Below, piece after piece: positions 35,190 to 47,300 of a stretch of DNA of 64,000 nucleotides. Position numbers and translations under genes: made by a program. This DNA comes from Bursaphelenchus xylophilus (lineage: Eukaryota > Nematoda > Chromadorea > Rhabditida > Aphelenchoididae). Numbering within the stretch: position 1 is the first letter of the stretch; every line of letters starts with the position of its first letter. The notes beneath the pieces were generated by a model. That model was not told where the DNA came from. It did no database searches and saw only the letters and a program-made list of their open reading frames with translations. The DNA is taken from positions 4,030,001 to 4,094,000 of the forward strand of contig CAJFCV020000006.1 in assembly GCA_904066235.2 (NCBI GenBank), given 5' to 3'.

Positions 35190-36127
35190 ATGACAGACGA
35201 CGAAAAAACAGAGGTGCCGAACAACTGGCCGATCTTTGGAATCGAAGAGGACAGATCGCTTGATTATGAATGGCAACATATAAAGTGAGAGACAGATGAA
35301 AAGTAATAAGGGGTAATTTTAGAATTAGATGGGATGTTGTTAAAGTTTGAAAGGCATTTATTGATGTAGGAATGGGCGAGTTCTTTAAGATTTTGCATAG
35401 TTGCCTGATCTGATCGGTGGTTTAATTATCCAAAATTTTTTTGACTTCAGCAAAGATATTCAATGATCTTTGCAGACGAGAAAGGATCATGGCAAATCAG
35501 GAGAGAAAGTCAAAAAAGGGGTTTTTGGCCGTGACTGGATGAAAATTATAATTTTTTTGTAAAGTCGAAAAAAATTTCGTACATTGTAGAAAATAAGCTT
35601 ATAAAAGTGTGACCTTCACATCTCCTATATTTCTCATAGTGATGCAAACGTTAGTTCAAGCTTTAAACTCCCACATTAAAACCGGATCAGCTCGTTATTT
35701 TCTCATTAAAGGGTCGTTATGGCCGAGTGAATTCGCAAGTTGTTAGGACAGACATATGGCCTGAGGAGAGAACGACATTATTAGTTATGGGATTTGAAAT
35801 TCTATTGGATCGAGATCAAGTGGCAGGAGGTGCTGAATAAACAATATTTCTATCGCATTGTCCTGAGGAAACAATCACTGTACGCGCATTCGGATGACTT
35901 AAAAATTCCAAAGAAAAACTTTGAAAACCAAAGCCAACGTGATCTTTAAAAATCACCAAGCCCTATTTTTCCGCGCGTTGTACTGTTCCGGAAAACAAAG
36001 GTTATAAACCCGTGGCTGAAACGGGTTTGTGACAAGGAAATGACTGATGAGGACGATGCGCTGACAACTGATGAATTGTTTCTGAGTCAAGTTGGCAGAG
36101 AGTGTGGCCTGGCTTATAATAAAACGT
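35190..36127 (+). other. Coding-like fragments, possible unrecognised gene or remnant
   Basis: Several open stretches have natural protein composition: 35190-35287 (MTDDEKTEVPNNWPIFGIEE..., ending at a GTGAGA donor-like site), ~35643-35741 after a TTTCTCATAG acceptor-like site (QTLVQALNSHIKTGSARYF), ~35800-35940 (WQEVLNKQYFYRIVLRKQSL) and ~35970-36125 (NPWLKRVCDKEMTDEDDALT, ending at GTGAG). I could not join them in a single phase-consistent model and recognise no family. It could be a real gene divergent from the tetraspanin, or a decayed one. Confidence 0.25.
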
Positions 36128-37332
36128 GAGTTATCTTGAATAGGTTAGCATGAAATGTATAGTATGAAAATTAACAGCGAAAGTTGTTCGAAGCTAAAGT
36201 CTTGAAAGTTGGTAAAGGTGATGACTATGTTATGGTCTTTCAAGCGAAACAATGAAATTTTAGTTTGCGCTTTCCAAAACGACTTAGATTTTTAGGTCAA
36301 AATATAGTATTTGACATGTATGCTGACATCATTGATTTGAATCTACACAAGTTTAAAATTAAGAGGTTTTCAAAAGCGGGGTTCCACTGATCCTCATTCC
36401 TCGTTTTCCTATAGCCTCTGGCTTCGTCTGGAAACCAGGAGCTAAAATATTAGGGATTTCAAAGGCCAAGATAGGTCCGATCAGCAAAATTTGAAGGGCA
36501 ATTTTTCCGTTAAAACTATTTGACTTTCAAAGTCATTTTTGCATCAATGCTACTGTACAATACAAATGTAATTTGAACCAGCTCCAGTGGAAGATCTTCA
36601 AATCTCATCCCCAAGAAACCCTCCTTACGTAATCCCCAAATGCCCGGTTTATGCAAATGAGATGAGAAGTCGTTCGCTCTGCATCGCAATCCCGCAAATT
36701 AGGCGGCCCGCTTTCGGGCGGACATTCAACCCGTGCCCTCGGCCACTTCCTCATCCCATCTCCATCAGAAACCACAAAATCTCGGGCCTAATCGAGGCCG
36801 AGAAGAAGCCGGCCCGCTCGTCCCATTAAGCGTCGGTTTCGAACAGGCCCGGAGGCCAACTGGCGGCGCCGCGAACAAAGTTTTGCTGGCGCCACGCCAT
36901 CCGTTTTGACGTTTGTCACAAATCATCGCAGGGGTGACATGACGAGGCCCCTTCTGGGCGTCCGCCCCAGCTCAACACGTTCTTTAAAGATCGGCGCCAC
37001 TGCACGAAGCGTTTCAGCCGCCGACGTGGGTGGGATGCTGAAGGTAATGGACGAGGTAGATATACAGAAAGGATGATAAATCATGGGATTTGAGGGCATC
37101 CACCTGAAAGGTGATATGAGGATTGATAACAGCAAGTTCGGATCGAATATCCACGGCTTTTTGACAGCGGTTATGGATTGGGGAGTAAAGGTGTAAGTGC
37201 AAAAAGAGCCGCCTACGGTTGAAGTTCAATTCACGGCTGTTGTTGGACGATTCCGGTTGAGAAAAAGGGTTACAACAAGTACTAATTTCATCAAGATCTG
37301 TTTCTCTCGCTAGAAGAACATCCCTCTTGCTA
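36128..37332. other. Non-coding region with a GC-rich segment
   Basis: No gene is supported. About 36690-36990 is distinctly GC-rich against its AT-rich surroundings and has an octamer-like ATGCAAAT just before it (near 36652). On the minus strand, short open stretches around 36930-37260 (CQKAVDIRSELAVINPHITF before a GTGGAT; TSAAETLRAVAPIFKERVEL) look partly protein-like, but I cannot connect them. Confidence 0.3.
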
Positions 37333-37535
37333 CAGCGACGGACCTGAACCAGTGGCAAAAAACGTACCATTTTGTATCCGGGAAGCATCCAAAATATGGC
37401 AAAATGCTTCACTTTCCAAGTGAAAAAAATTCGAAATCGGAGTTTTTCACTTGTCGAGGGAAGCATTTGGCCACATCTTTGATGCTTCCCGGATGCAAAA
37501 TGGCACCTTCTTTGCCACTGGATCAAGTCCCGCTG
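37333..37535. mobile_element. MITE, CAGTG-ended foldback family, copy 3
   Basis: 203 bp with ends CAGCGACGGACCTGAACCAG and an inverse ending CCCGCTG, flanked by TA (37331-37332, 37536-37537). The ends are more diverged (CAGCG) than in the other copies. Confidence 0.8.
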
Positions 37536-37588
37536 TAATCCGTACTATTTATCATCACCAAAAAATCCCTCCTGTTTTCAAATAAACG

Positions 37589-38336
37589 TTTATTACAGAA
37601 TAGAAACTCTTCGAAATGTGGGGAGCGAAAGTCCCAGACTAAGGCACAATATTAAACAAGTTGAAACGGTGATAGCAAACGAAAGAAAAGAGGCTGGCAA
37701 TGGGTTCTGAATTTCGATTCTTTTGATTACAAGCGGATATAAATTACAATAAAATCATGGCTAGAGAGTCTATAAATATTAGATGGAAAGGTGCGTTCGT
37801 TTAATGACACGGGGGAGAAAACAAATGAAAAAAAGTTGGAAAAAAATCACAAATATCGGTAAGAGGTCTACTACAACATGACAAAATGGCCAAACATCTC
37901 TAAAATTTTGTCATAAACTTCTCCTCTAGGTAATTAAGGATACAGTGATATATTCTGAAGCTGCTAACAAAAAAATATTGATAAAAAATTCGATATGCAA
38001 AAAAATTTTTAAGTAGACATTATTATGCCAAAAAATGATATTTGAAAAAATCGACAAGGCAGTGGTAATATTTTTTGGGCTTTACGAGAAAGTTTATCGC
38101 ATTTCTGAGCACCTCGATACGAAATTTGGGGTGGGTTGAGCAATGGGTGGGGGTGGAGAAAGTGGTGCGGATATGTCATGAGTTTCAAATTTTTGGATAT
38201 TGTACTGGAGAAAAAAGGGCGGGCGATATGTAGCCAATAGCACGAGGATACATCCGTAACTTCTTGGGGGTCAAAGAAACGGTCTATCCTCCAAAATTTT
38301 TCATAATTTCCATCGTTTTCTATATTATTTTAGTCT
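37589..38336 (-). other. Probable filamin 3' untranslated region
   Basis: Sequence between the filamin stop (38337) and a minus-strand AATAAA (plus-strand TTTATT at 37589-37594). AT-rich; no other gene is seen. Confidence 0.45.
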
Positions 38337-41300
38337 CTAATATGGGCGTCTTCCATAAATGGGCTGTGGTGGTCCCATGACTGCCGGAGGGCCTGAGCGG
38401 CGTCCTCCACGGATGTGTGGTGGTGGGACCATGCCCACGGGGACCGGGCCATACGGCGATGCGGCCAAGGCGGGGCTGAATGGCGGTGGAATCATGCCCG
38501 GAGGGGGTGGACCAACCCAGCCGGGAGGGACGAATGGGGTGGCTGGCTGTGGGGAGGGCGCTTCGCCGGCCAAGAATCGTTGGAGTTCTTGTTCGGTGTC
38601 CACAATCATCACCATGAAGGGGGATCCTGTAAGTAAATTTTGATTATTTTTCAAAAAGAAAAAAAAATCCCTCCAAATGATGTCTAAATCAACTTCAAAC
38701 TAAAATAAACCCCAATTTCTGACCTGGTACATGCTGTCCATGCCATTTCACCTCGACTTGATAGTCTCCCGGTTCTTTGGGTTCATATTTACAATGAATT
38801 GTCCGGTCCTGTTGACGATCCCGTTGCATTTCCACATTAAAGGCGCCTTTGGGACCTCTAACTCGTACCGTAAGTTGGCCAGCTCCGGCGCCTTTAGTTT
38901 CAACGACAAAATTTGATTTGAATCTGCAAATTCGACCATCAGCTTCCATATTACTCATAAAAAATAAAATAAATAAGCTCTTACGTGGCCAAGATGCCAT
39001 GTTCAACTCCGGGGCCGTAGACCTTGACCTTCGATGCGTCCGGTGGATTGGAGACGTTAAAAACGAATGGTGATCCGGGGACATGCTCATTGGCATATTT
39101 AATGCTCAGCACATGCCTTCCCAGTTCCTTGGGCTGCACTCTCAACACATAGGTTCCATCTCTGTTGTCGTAGAGTTCGCAGTACTCCAGCTGAGTGGGG
39201 CCCTCACATTGGGCGGACAATTGTCCGGATCCGGCCTTTCTCGCGTCAATCGTGGTCTTGATGTCTTCGCCGATGATGCCCAGCTTCAGGTTCCTCGAAT
39301 CGACATCGATTTGGCCTGCTGGAGTGGTGAATGTTTGGACATGGACCTTGAAGGGCTGCTCTCTCAATGGGCGGCCATCAACCTTTACAATCAGCTCGTA
39401 ATCTCCTCCAACCAGAGGGGTGTAAACGGCTTTGTAGATATGATTGCTCTTCTCCTGCAGTCTCACAGGGATGTCATTTTGTTCTCCGATCAGCTGGGCC
39501 GAGATTTTTGCTCGGGGGGCTTGACTGGCGTCAATGATGAATTCAGCGGGCTCCTTCACAATCGCTCGACTTAGTCCATCTCCATGGACTCGGACCGTCT
39601 GTTCGGAGCTTTCCGTGGACTGTCTGCTGACATGTGGATGACTGGCTTTATCGGCCACGGCCATAATTGGGTAAGCCGAAGGGACGGGGAGTCCGGAATA
39701 GTAGAGGTAGATCTTCAGAGGGCCTTTCTTGGCGGGCTGAAGGATCAATCGGTGTTTGCCTCGACCTTGGGACTCGGCTCTGGCTTCATGACTGTTCAAA
39801 AGTTCGCCGGAAGCGTCTCGGACCTCCGCGTTCAGATCTCCGGGGCCTGCCGCGGTCGCGTCCACATCTATAATGTTTTTCTGACCGGTTCCTAATACAA
39901 AAGTCCCATCGGCTCTGGCGGTCTCGTCATTGACCACGACCTTTCTCGGATCGACCACTGTAATTTCCAAGGGCTTTTCATTCAAGGGTTTGTTGTTCAA
40001 GTGGACGTCCACACTGTATTTCCCGACGTTCACCGGGACGAAACTGATTTCAGTGGCGCCATTTTCGGCCTTTCCCAGTTGATGTCGGACCTTGTTTCCA
40101 AGCTGATCGCGGACATCGATCTTCAATCCGCCGTTTCTGGATTCCAACCACAATTTCGCGGGTTTATCGACTTCCACGGCTGACTGCACGGCCGGTCCTT
40201 CAAGCTTAGGTTGTCCATATTCAACCACATTGAAGGAGCGAGGTGCGCCTTGGACCGGGAATCCGGCAAAATTGATATTCACCTTATGCTGGCCGAGTTT
40301 GCTGGGCAAAAATGTGAACGCATCGATTTCGGGAGCAGTTCGAAGGCGGTCCACCTTTAATATCTGACCTTGCGGATCGGTAATTTCGAAATCCAGTTGT
40401 CCTTTTCCGGCTTCTCGTCGGTCTACAGTAACCTTGGTGATGTGTCGTTGATGGACAATATCGCCAAGTCCGGTGATTTTGACCTTCTTCGGATCAACCA
40501 CCTCACAATGGAAGGGAGATCCATTGACTGGGACATCGGCAAATGTAACTTCAATCACATGTTCTCCTAAAATTATATTATCCGTGACATCTGATGACAA
40601 CTTACCGATATTTTCCGGGGTAAACTCGACCCAGTAGCTCTGATCTTGCTGTTTATAGCATCTGACGGGCAATGGGGATTTGTTGGCATCTGGAAATCGT
40701 AATTTAGATCTTGAAAATTTGATGAATTGAGAGTGGAAAAAGTAGGGTTAAAACACAAAAAACAAGTGTATTAGTTTTACAAATAAAGCCAGAAGCAAGC
40801 AAACATAACAAAGGCGCTGTGCGTGTATCCATTCTTAGGCCAAACTGGATAAAACCGCCGAATTTTCGTCATAAAAAATCCCAAAAAGCTTAAAATCTCA
40901 AATTCCCCCTCAAATCTCCCCAATCTCCCTCCAAATCCCCGGTGGTGCTCTGAAAAAGGGTCGTGCTGAATAACAAAACGTGTTCATCGCATTCATCCAT
41001 CACCAATCTACAAACACTTGCATTAACCTACCAGTAATCAGGACGTCCAGATCACTTCTTGCGCCTTCGCCTACGACAACCTCAAACCTTGCGGTCTTGC
41101 CTTGTTGTGCGTGCGTCAAGGCGTCTCCTCGGGCTCTAACAGCATTGGAGTCGCTGATAATCACTTCATACGGGCATTCTGGGAGTTGTACATCATCCAC
41201 ATAGACATCAACAAGGTATAGGCCTGGATTGGACGGGGTGAATGTGCAGGCGTGCAGACCATGCTTGATCCGTTTCATTTGGCATGGCACCATATCCTTG

Positions 41301-44300
41301 TTGTTGTAAGTCACCTTTACCGACGCTGTCGAGCCTCCGGAATTTGTCCAGTCCACTGAAAATTCAAATGGTAAAGTACTGTATAACGCAAAAATTTGAA
41401 AAATCAAAATCTCAAAAAATCTTTGTAAATACGACTATTAGAACTTAATCTTCCTATTTTCAAAGCTTCATCTCTTACAGTTGAACTTTTGTTGAGTTCC
41501 GACCACATTATTTTCCAGTCCGATCAACTGAACCGTCGATAAATCAAGAACGTTGACCTGGCGTGGTGATCCGGCGACTGGTTCGTTTTTAACTAGTACT
41601 GAGACAACATGAAGACCCTCTCTTTTCGGTAGCCAATCCACTTCGTATGTTCTGCCTTCCGTTCGATGCATAGAGACCGGAACAGAGTTGCCATCGGGGT
41701 CTAAAAATTTTAAAAATTAAAGTCATCAAATTTGAAAGTAATCCCAAAATTTAATCCTCCGTTACGAAAATTCCAAAAGCTCTTACCAGTGACTTCGATA
41801 TGCAAATGACTCTCCAATCCATCAGCCACTTCCAGCTCGAAGCGAGCGCTCTGATCCACCAGGGCTTTGTCGTTGAAAGCGAAGAAATTGACGCACTGGT
41901 TGCTGGGAGTTGCGTGGAAAAAGTGCTCTTCGACGATTTGATTGTTCTGATAGACGATTGCCGAGTATCTCCCGGGCCTATGGACTGTGCAAGACACATG
42001 AATCTTATTATGGACTCGATCCAATTGGCTGTTCGAATGAATTAGAGCGCCTTCTTCGGATCTGACCTCAATTCTAACATCATTCCGCGGCAATCGGCCT
42101 AGATGGACGTCAAATTCCAGTAACTCTCCGCAGGTTATTCGGTCTGGGATTGCTGAGGTTGTCGCAATTTGGCTGGGCGATTCGACTGAGCATTTTGTAA
42201 CTATCACCGATTTTCCATTCAGTTGAATATCAATCTCATAGTCACCTAAAACAAGGTGAAATTCAACAAAAGAAAAGGTCAACTTGCCTTCTTCTTTCGG
42301 TGTAAATTCCACATCAAATCCTTCATCCATTCGGACCATTTCCACGGAGATTCGACGACCAGTTGGACCTATTTTAACCCATTAATTTGGAGTGTCATAG
42401 ACCCCATGAATAATAACCAAAACCCACCGTATCTTTTGATATCTTAGAACCTGATTTCTCCCACTTTTTGAGGACATTCCACTACCTATTCTACCTCAAT
42501 AACACCCCAATAAGCGCTGCACGCACGTTAAACCAAGCCAAAAACAGGATTAACGGAAAGTCGGCGTTAGACAGAGAAAATAAAGGAGGCCATAGAGACC
42601 AAATGAAGCCACTCACCAGTCACAATCACATTACATTCGGCGCCAGGATGTGGTGAATCAATGCTGAAGCCCTTGGGGCGTCCAATCTGAGCCGTCTGCA
42701 AATCCCCCACCAGTTTTAATTCCTGTTCAGCTGGTGGTGGAGAGCTTGGAAGAGGTGGTGGTACGGAGTAACTTGGCTCGTAGGACAGCGTCTTCTCTCC
42801 ACTGTAAACGGGACACTTCAGAGGTGATCCAGGAATGGGTTCACTGTTGAATTTCACACTAATTATATGATCCTTCAGCTCTTGCGGGGTGAACGAGACT
42901 TTGAAGCGGGCTTGGCCCTCGGCTTGCACAAAATTGGGGACATTTTTGTTGTCGACGCTGACAATGATTTCCATGTTTCCGGCGCCGGCTTTTGCGGCGT
43001 CAATCAGGAAGGTGCAGGGCTTTCCAACCACCGCTTTTTCGTCGAGGATCAACCGGCAGCAAGACGCATCAAAGGCCTTCACGCTGAAAGGAGACCCGGG
43101 AATTGGCTCTCCGTCGTATAAAATCTCAATCTGATGGTTGCCGACCACCTTCGGAGTGTATGAAGCCAAGAATCGACCGGGCTCCGAAGTTCGGGGATCT
43201 TTTTGGACAGTAACCGGGATTCGATTGCCTTTAACATCGAGGACAGAAACGGCCGGCAATGGAGGATTGGCCAAAGGTTTCCCGGTCTCTGGCTCATCCA
43301 CGGTGATCTCGAACTCGGTCTCTCTTCCCACCGCAATCCGCTCCAAACCCGGGCCTGACGCACGCACTTGAATCGAGCTCAAAAGTCGGCACAAAAATGG
43401 CGAGCCGGGAACTGGCTCGTTGTTAAAACGGACGCTGATATGATGGTCCACGTTCTCTCTGGGCACGAAACTGATGTCGTACTTGTGCTGACCGAGCGGA
43501 TGGGCCATAGACGGGATTTTGCCCTCGTTTACGGCGACTTCCAAGTTCCCAACGCCACCTTCGCTTGCGTCCACTAAAATCGGATGGATAAGATACGGAA
43601 ACTGATCAAAACACTAGAAATCAGACGGATTTCCAATGCGAAATGGAGTAAAAAATAATTATGAGTAAGCCTATTATTGCGGGAACATCAAACAACAGAC
43701 AGATTCCCCCATTGCTCAGAGGAAATTTAAATTTTTTGTTAGAGTTCTTTAAAGATTCGGACTCACCAACAAAATGAACGGGTTTGTTGACTACGCCATC
43801 TGGAACAACTCCAACCACAATTTTGGATGGATCGTAGGCTCGGCAGGTAAATGGAGAGCCATTTACTTCATGACCATTCACACTGATCGAGATCTCGTGG
43901 TCACCTGAAAAAAAATATTTTTTCAGCATGGGCAACACTAAAATTGATAATTCAACAAAGATTACTCACCAACACGGACCGGTACAAACTCGATTCGACG
44001 GAGACCGGGTTCCTCTTCGAACACTTCAACTGGCTGCCTTTCTTTGGTTGAATCTGAAGAGAAATTTTGATTTTACTTTATACCATCGAGGGCAATTTTA
44101 AATCGTGCACATTCAAATTTTTAAGGAATTGTGATGTGCACATTGAAATACCGGAAATCAGTGCAATGTGCAACCAGAAAAATAACAAAAAACTTTTACA
44201 ATCGCCGAAATATCACCTAAAATATTATTATTAATGTCTAAAATTCGGATTTTCGTTGTTTTTGGAACATACCTGTGACGACAGCGGACACCACATCAGT

Positions 44301-47300
44301 AGCTTGTGGGATCTGCACCGCCAACTGAGCTGGCTCTCCGACACGAGATAAGGAAGGGAGTTTGCTGACCACCGGCTTGTTATCCTTGAGTTTTGGGAGT
44401 CCGTTGCTCTTGTCCTTCTTGACGTCCTTCTTTTTCTCTTTTCCCTTGTCTTTTTTCTTGCTGAAAGGTGGGAAACTTCATTTAGTTCGACAACATAGGC
44501 AATTTTAGCCAAAAATATGCGAAAAAATAGAAAAAATTATAAAAATTACATCATCTACGACCTATTTTTTGGACATTTTCATATTTTTCACAATTTTTTG
44601 ACGAATTTAGTGAAAATCGAGCCTACCTCAACTCCGTTGCTCCTCCGTCAGCTGGATCGATGATTTGCACGGCGAATGGACTGCCCTTGATCACCTCTTT
44701 GTTGAAGGTAATGTTGACGGTGTGGGTTCCAACAGTCGTCGGATTGAAGGTGACCAAAAACTTGGCCGATCCGCTCTCCAACTGGTTCACATGAGACGGG
44801 ATGATGGCGTCGTCGCTGTCCTTGATGGCCATTTCCAGATTCCCGAAGCCGGCACGGCCCGCGTCGACGGTGAATTCGACGGTATCGTTCACAAAACTTT
44901 GAGGTACAATATCTCCAACAATGATCTGCGACGAGTCGTAGACGCGGATTGGGAATGGGGATTGGGGATGGGGCTGGTCGTTGATGAAGGCCAAGACCTT
45001 GTGGGTGCCGACTTCGGACGGATGGAACGAGATTTCGTAGGTTTTCCCCGACTTCTTCACGCGATGAGGAATGTCCGGAGCGGCCGTTGGGTCTTCGCTT
45101 TTGGCTGAGGAGGGGGCTGAAATCAATAGAGAATTATTTATCCATCATTGAGTTTGTTTATCAACTAGATCCGTCGACAAAACCCATCTCTATCTCCGGT
45201 TGTTATACTACCCTAGGCCTTGAAAGTACAAGGTCGCCAAAATACCAAAATTTCTATATTTTCACTTCCATCACGGTTTTTTGATACCAAAAATTGAAGT
45301 CTAGGTTCCTTACAGTTCCTAATTTACCAAAATTTCCCACGGGTAGCTGTTTTCCAGACGCAGGGTGCTAAAATTATCCGGAGGAATTTTATTTTTAAAA
45401 AACCTCCGAATGAAGTCGAGACCTCACAAAATTAGAGCGATCACTATCTCCTGTTGTCGCTGGAGGAATTCCGAGATGAGTAAATAACAAAAACACGGAA
45501 TTTATGGATTTGGATAGAGAAATTCGCGGATTTTACAGTAACACAGTTGTTTTCGAAGACGGTCTAGTTTTAGGAACCTTAGTTATCTCTAAATAATTGT
45601 AAGACTTACGAAGTACGACAATTCTCAATTGATCCTCCTTTGACAGTTTCAAATTCTCCAATTTGACTTCTACGTCCTTTCCTCGTCTAACAACCTCATG
45701 CTTGCTGGTGAATTTGCTCTTTCCGAAGTCGAATCCCTTATTGGGATCTTTGTTCTTGTCTTTTCCGAATTTCAGACTCAATCTTGGAGTTGTTGGCTTT
45801 GATGATGACCTTGACTCAGCTCCGGATTCGTGCTCGATTTTCCGTTGCGAGGCTGGTGTAGTAGGTGTAGATTGAGCTCCAGATGGCTGTCTTCGATGGC
45901 CTGGACTGTATTCAACATTCGGTTTGGTCTCTACCGCCGCTTCGAAGGGAATCCCCGAAATTTCGGTCGATTTTTTGAGGGCACCGACCTCTGCTCTTGG
46001 TGGTTCATCGTAATCCTTTGGTGGTTCTTCGTATCTTCTTGTTTCTACTGGTGGCTCCTCATATCTGTGGACTTCCGGAGATCTCTCGTCGTATCTTCGA
46101 ACTCCCTCTTCATATCTGGAGGATGGTTCGTATCTTGAGGAAGGCCGCTGAACCTCTGGTTCGTATCTTGTAGTAGGTGCAACATCCCCTAGTGGAGCTG
46201 GCGATTGCTGTTGACCTTGACCTCCAAGAGCCTTGAATCTTGGAGCCTCCGAAGTCACGCGATAGTCATAGCCTTCTTCTACACTTCCACTCTTTTTGTA
46301 TGTCAAGTCTTCGGTCTTCACTTTGGTCGGATGTTGATCTTGATACAACTTCATTTCCGCTGATCTGGTCATCTGGAATTGTGCTGATTCTTCCGGCGGG
46401 GGTGGCGATTTTGGGACTGGCGGAGCTTGCTCGGCAATGCTCTTCCTCCATTCTGGCTCGACGGTACTGTGAGGCCGACTGTCAGCGGATTCAAAATACC
46501 TGTGTTTCGTCACGGTGAAACTTCCAAGCCCAGAATCGACCGTGGAATCGCCTTGTGGAGGACTTCTCAAGGCTTCCGTGCGATCTCTGGGATCTCCGAA
46601 GTATCGCGTGGTAGTGCTTGACCGATAAGTAGTCGCTGTATCCGGCTGTTGTCCTTCTCCATATTGCGCAACCGTATAGCCGAGGCCTCCGGCCCTTGGG
46701 GCGGTTTCGACCAAACGTGGAGACTTGAGAGTCCGTTCTTCCGTGGATCGAGTGTCGTGAGTGCGAATCAGCGTTGGGCTTCTGGGACTGTGCTGACTTT
46801 GGAATAGCGGGGAGACGGGCGATTGGAAAGAGGTGTCGATCTGAGGTGAGCCGCCGGAGAAATAGGCGGAAGAGGGGCCTCGTTCGATGGTCGATGGGGC
46901 CGGCGAGGGAGCGCCGGCCACGGCGACTCCAGTTCCTCCGGTTTTGTGTTGAACGGCGTGGGATAAGGGCTTTCCGACGTGTTTTGAGTTGACGTCAACT
47001 TGGATGGGGCAACCTGGAAAGATATATGGTTAATATATTATCGTCAATCCAGCGCATTTCCTGAACCGTTTCGAAACTTTGTATCGTTTTCATTGATTTA
47101 AAAGAGAGACGAAATGTCGCGAAATTGTCGGCACTTTTTCTCGCCCAAAATAATTGCTTTTTCTCGAAAAGGAAGGATAAAGATAAGAAAATGCGTTTTA
47201 TCGGATAGTGACATTTCGTTTTGAACGAATCACCAAAAAGGGGCGGGAAATTTTTTCTTCTATTGTGGATTGACGTGTAATGATAGTTAATAAAATATAG

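Noticed and set aside
36587..36829. 80-codon plus-strand frame MEDLQISSPRNPPY...
   Set aside because: No signal, domain or splice context; it coincides with the GC-rich island, and stops frame it by chance.
39083..39574. 163-codon plus-strand frame opposite filamin
   Set aside because: Antisense shadow of the large filamin exon 38985-40566.
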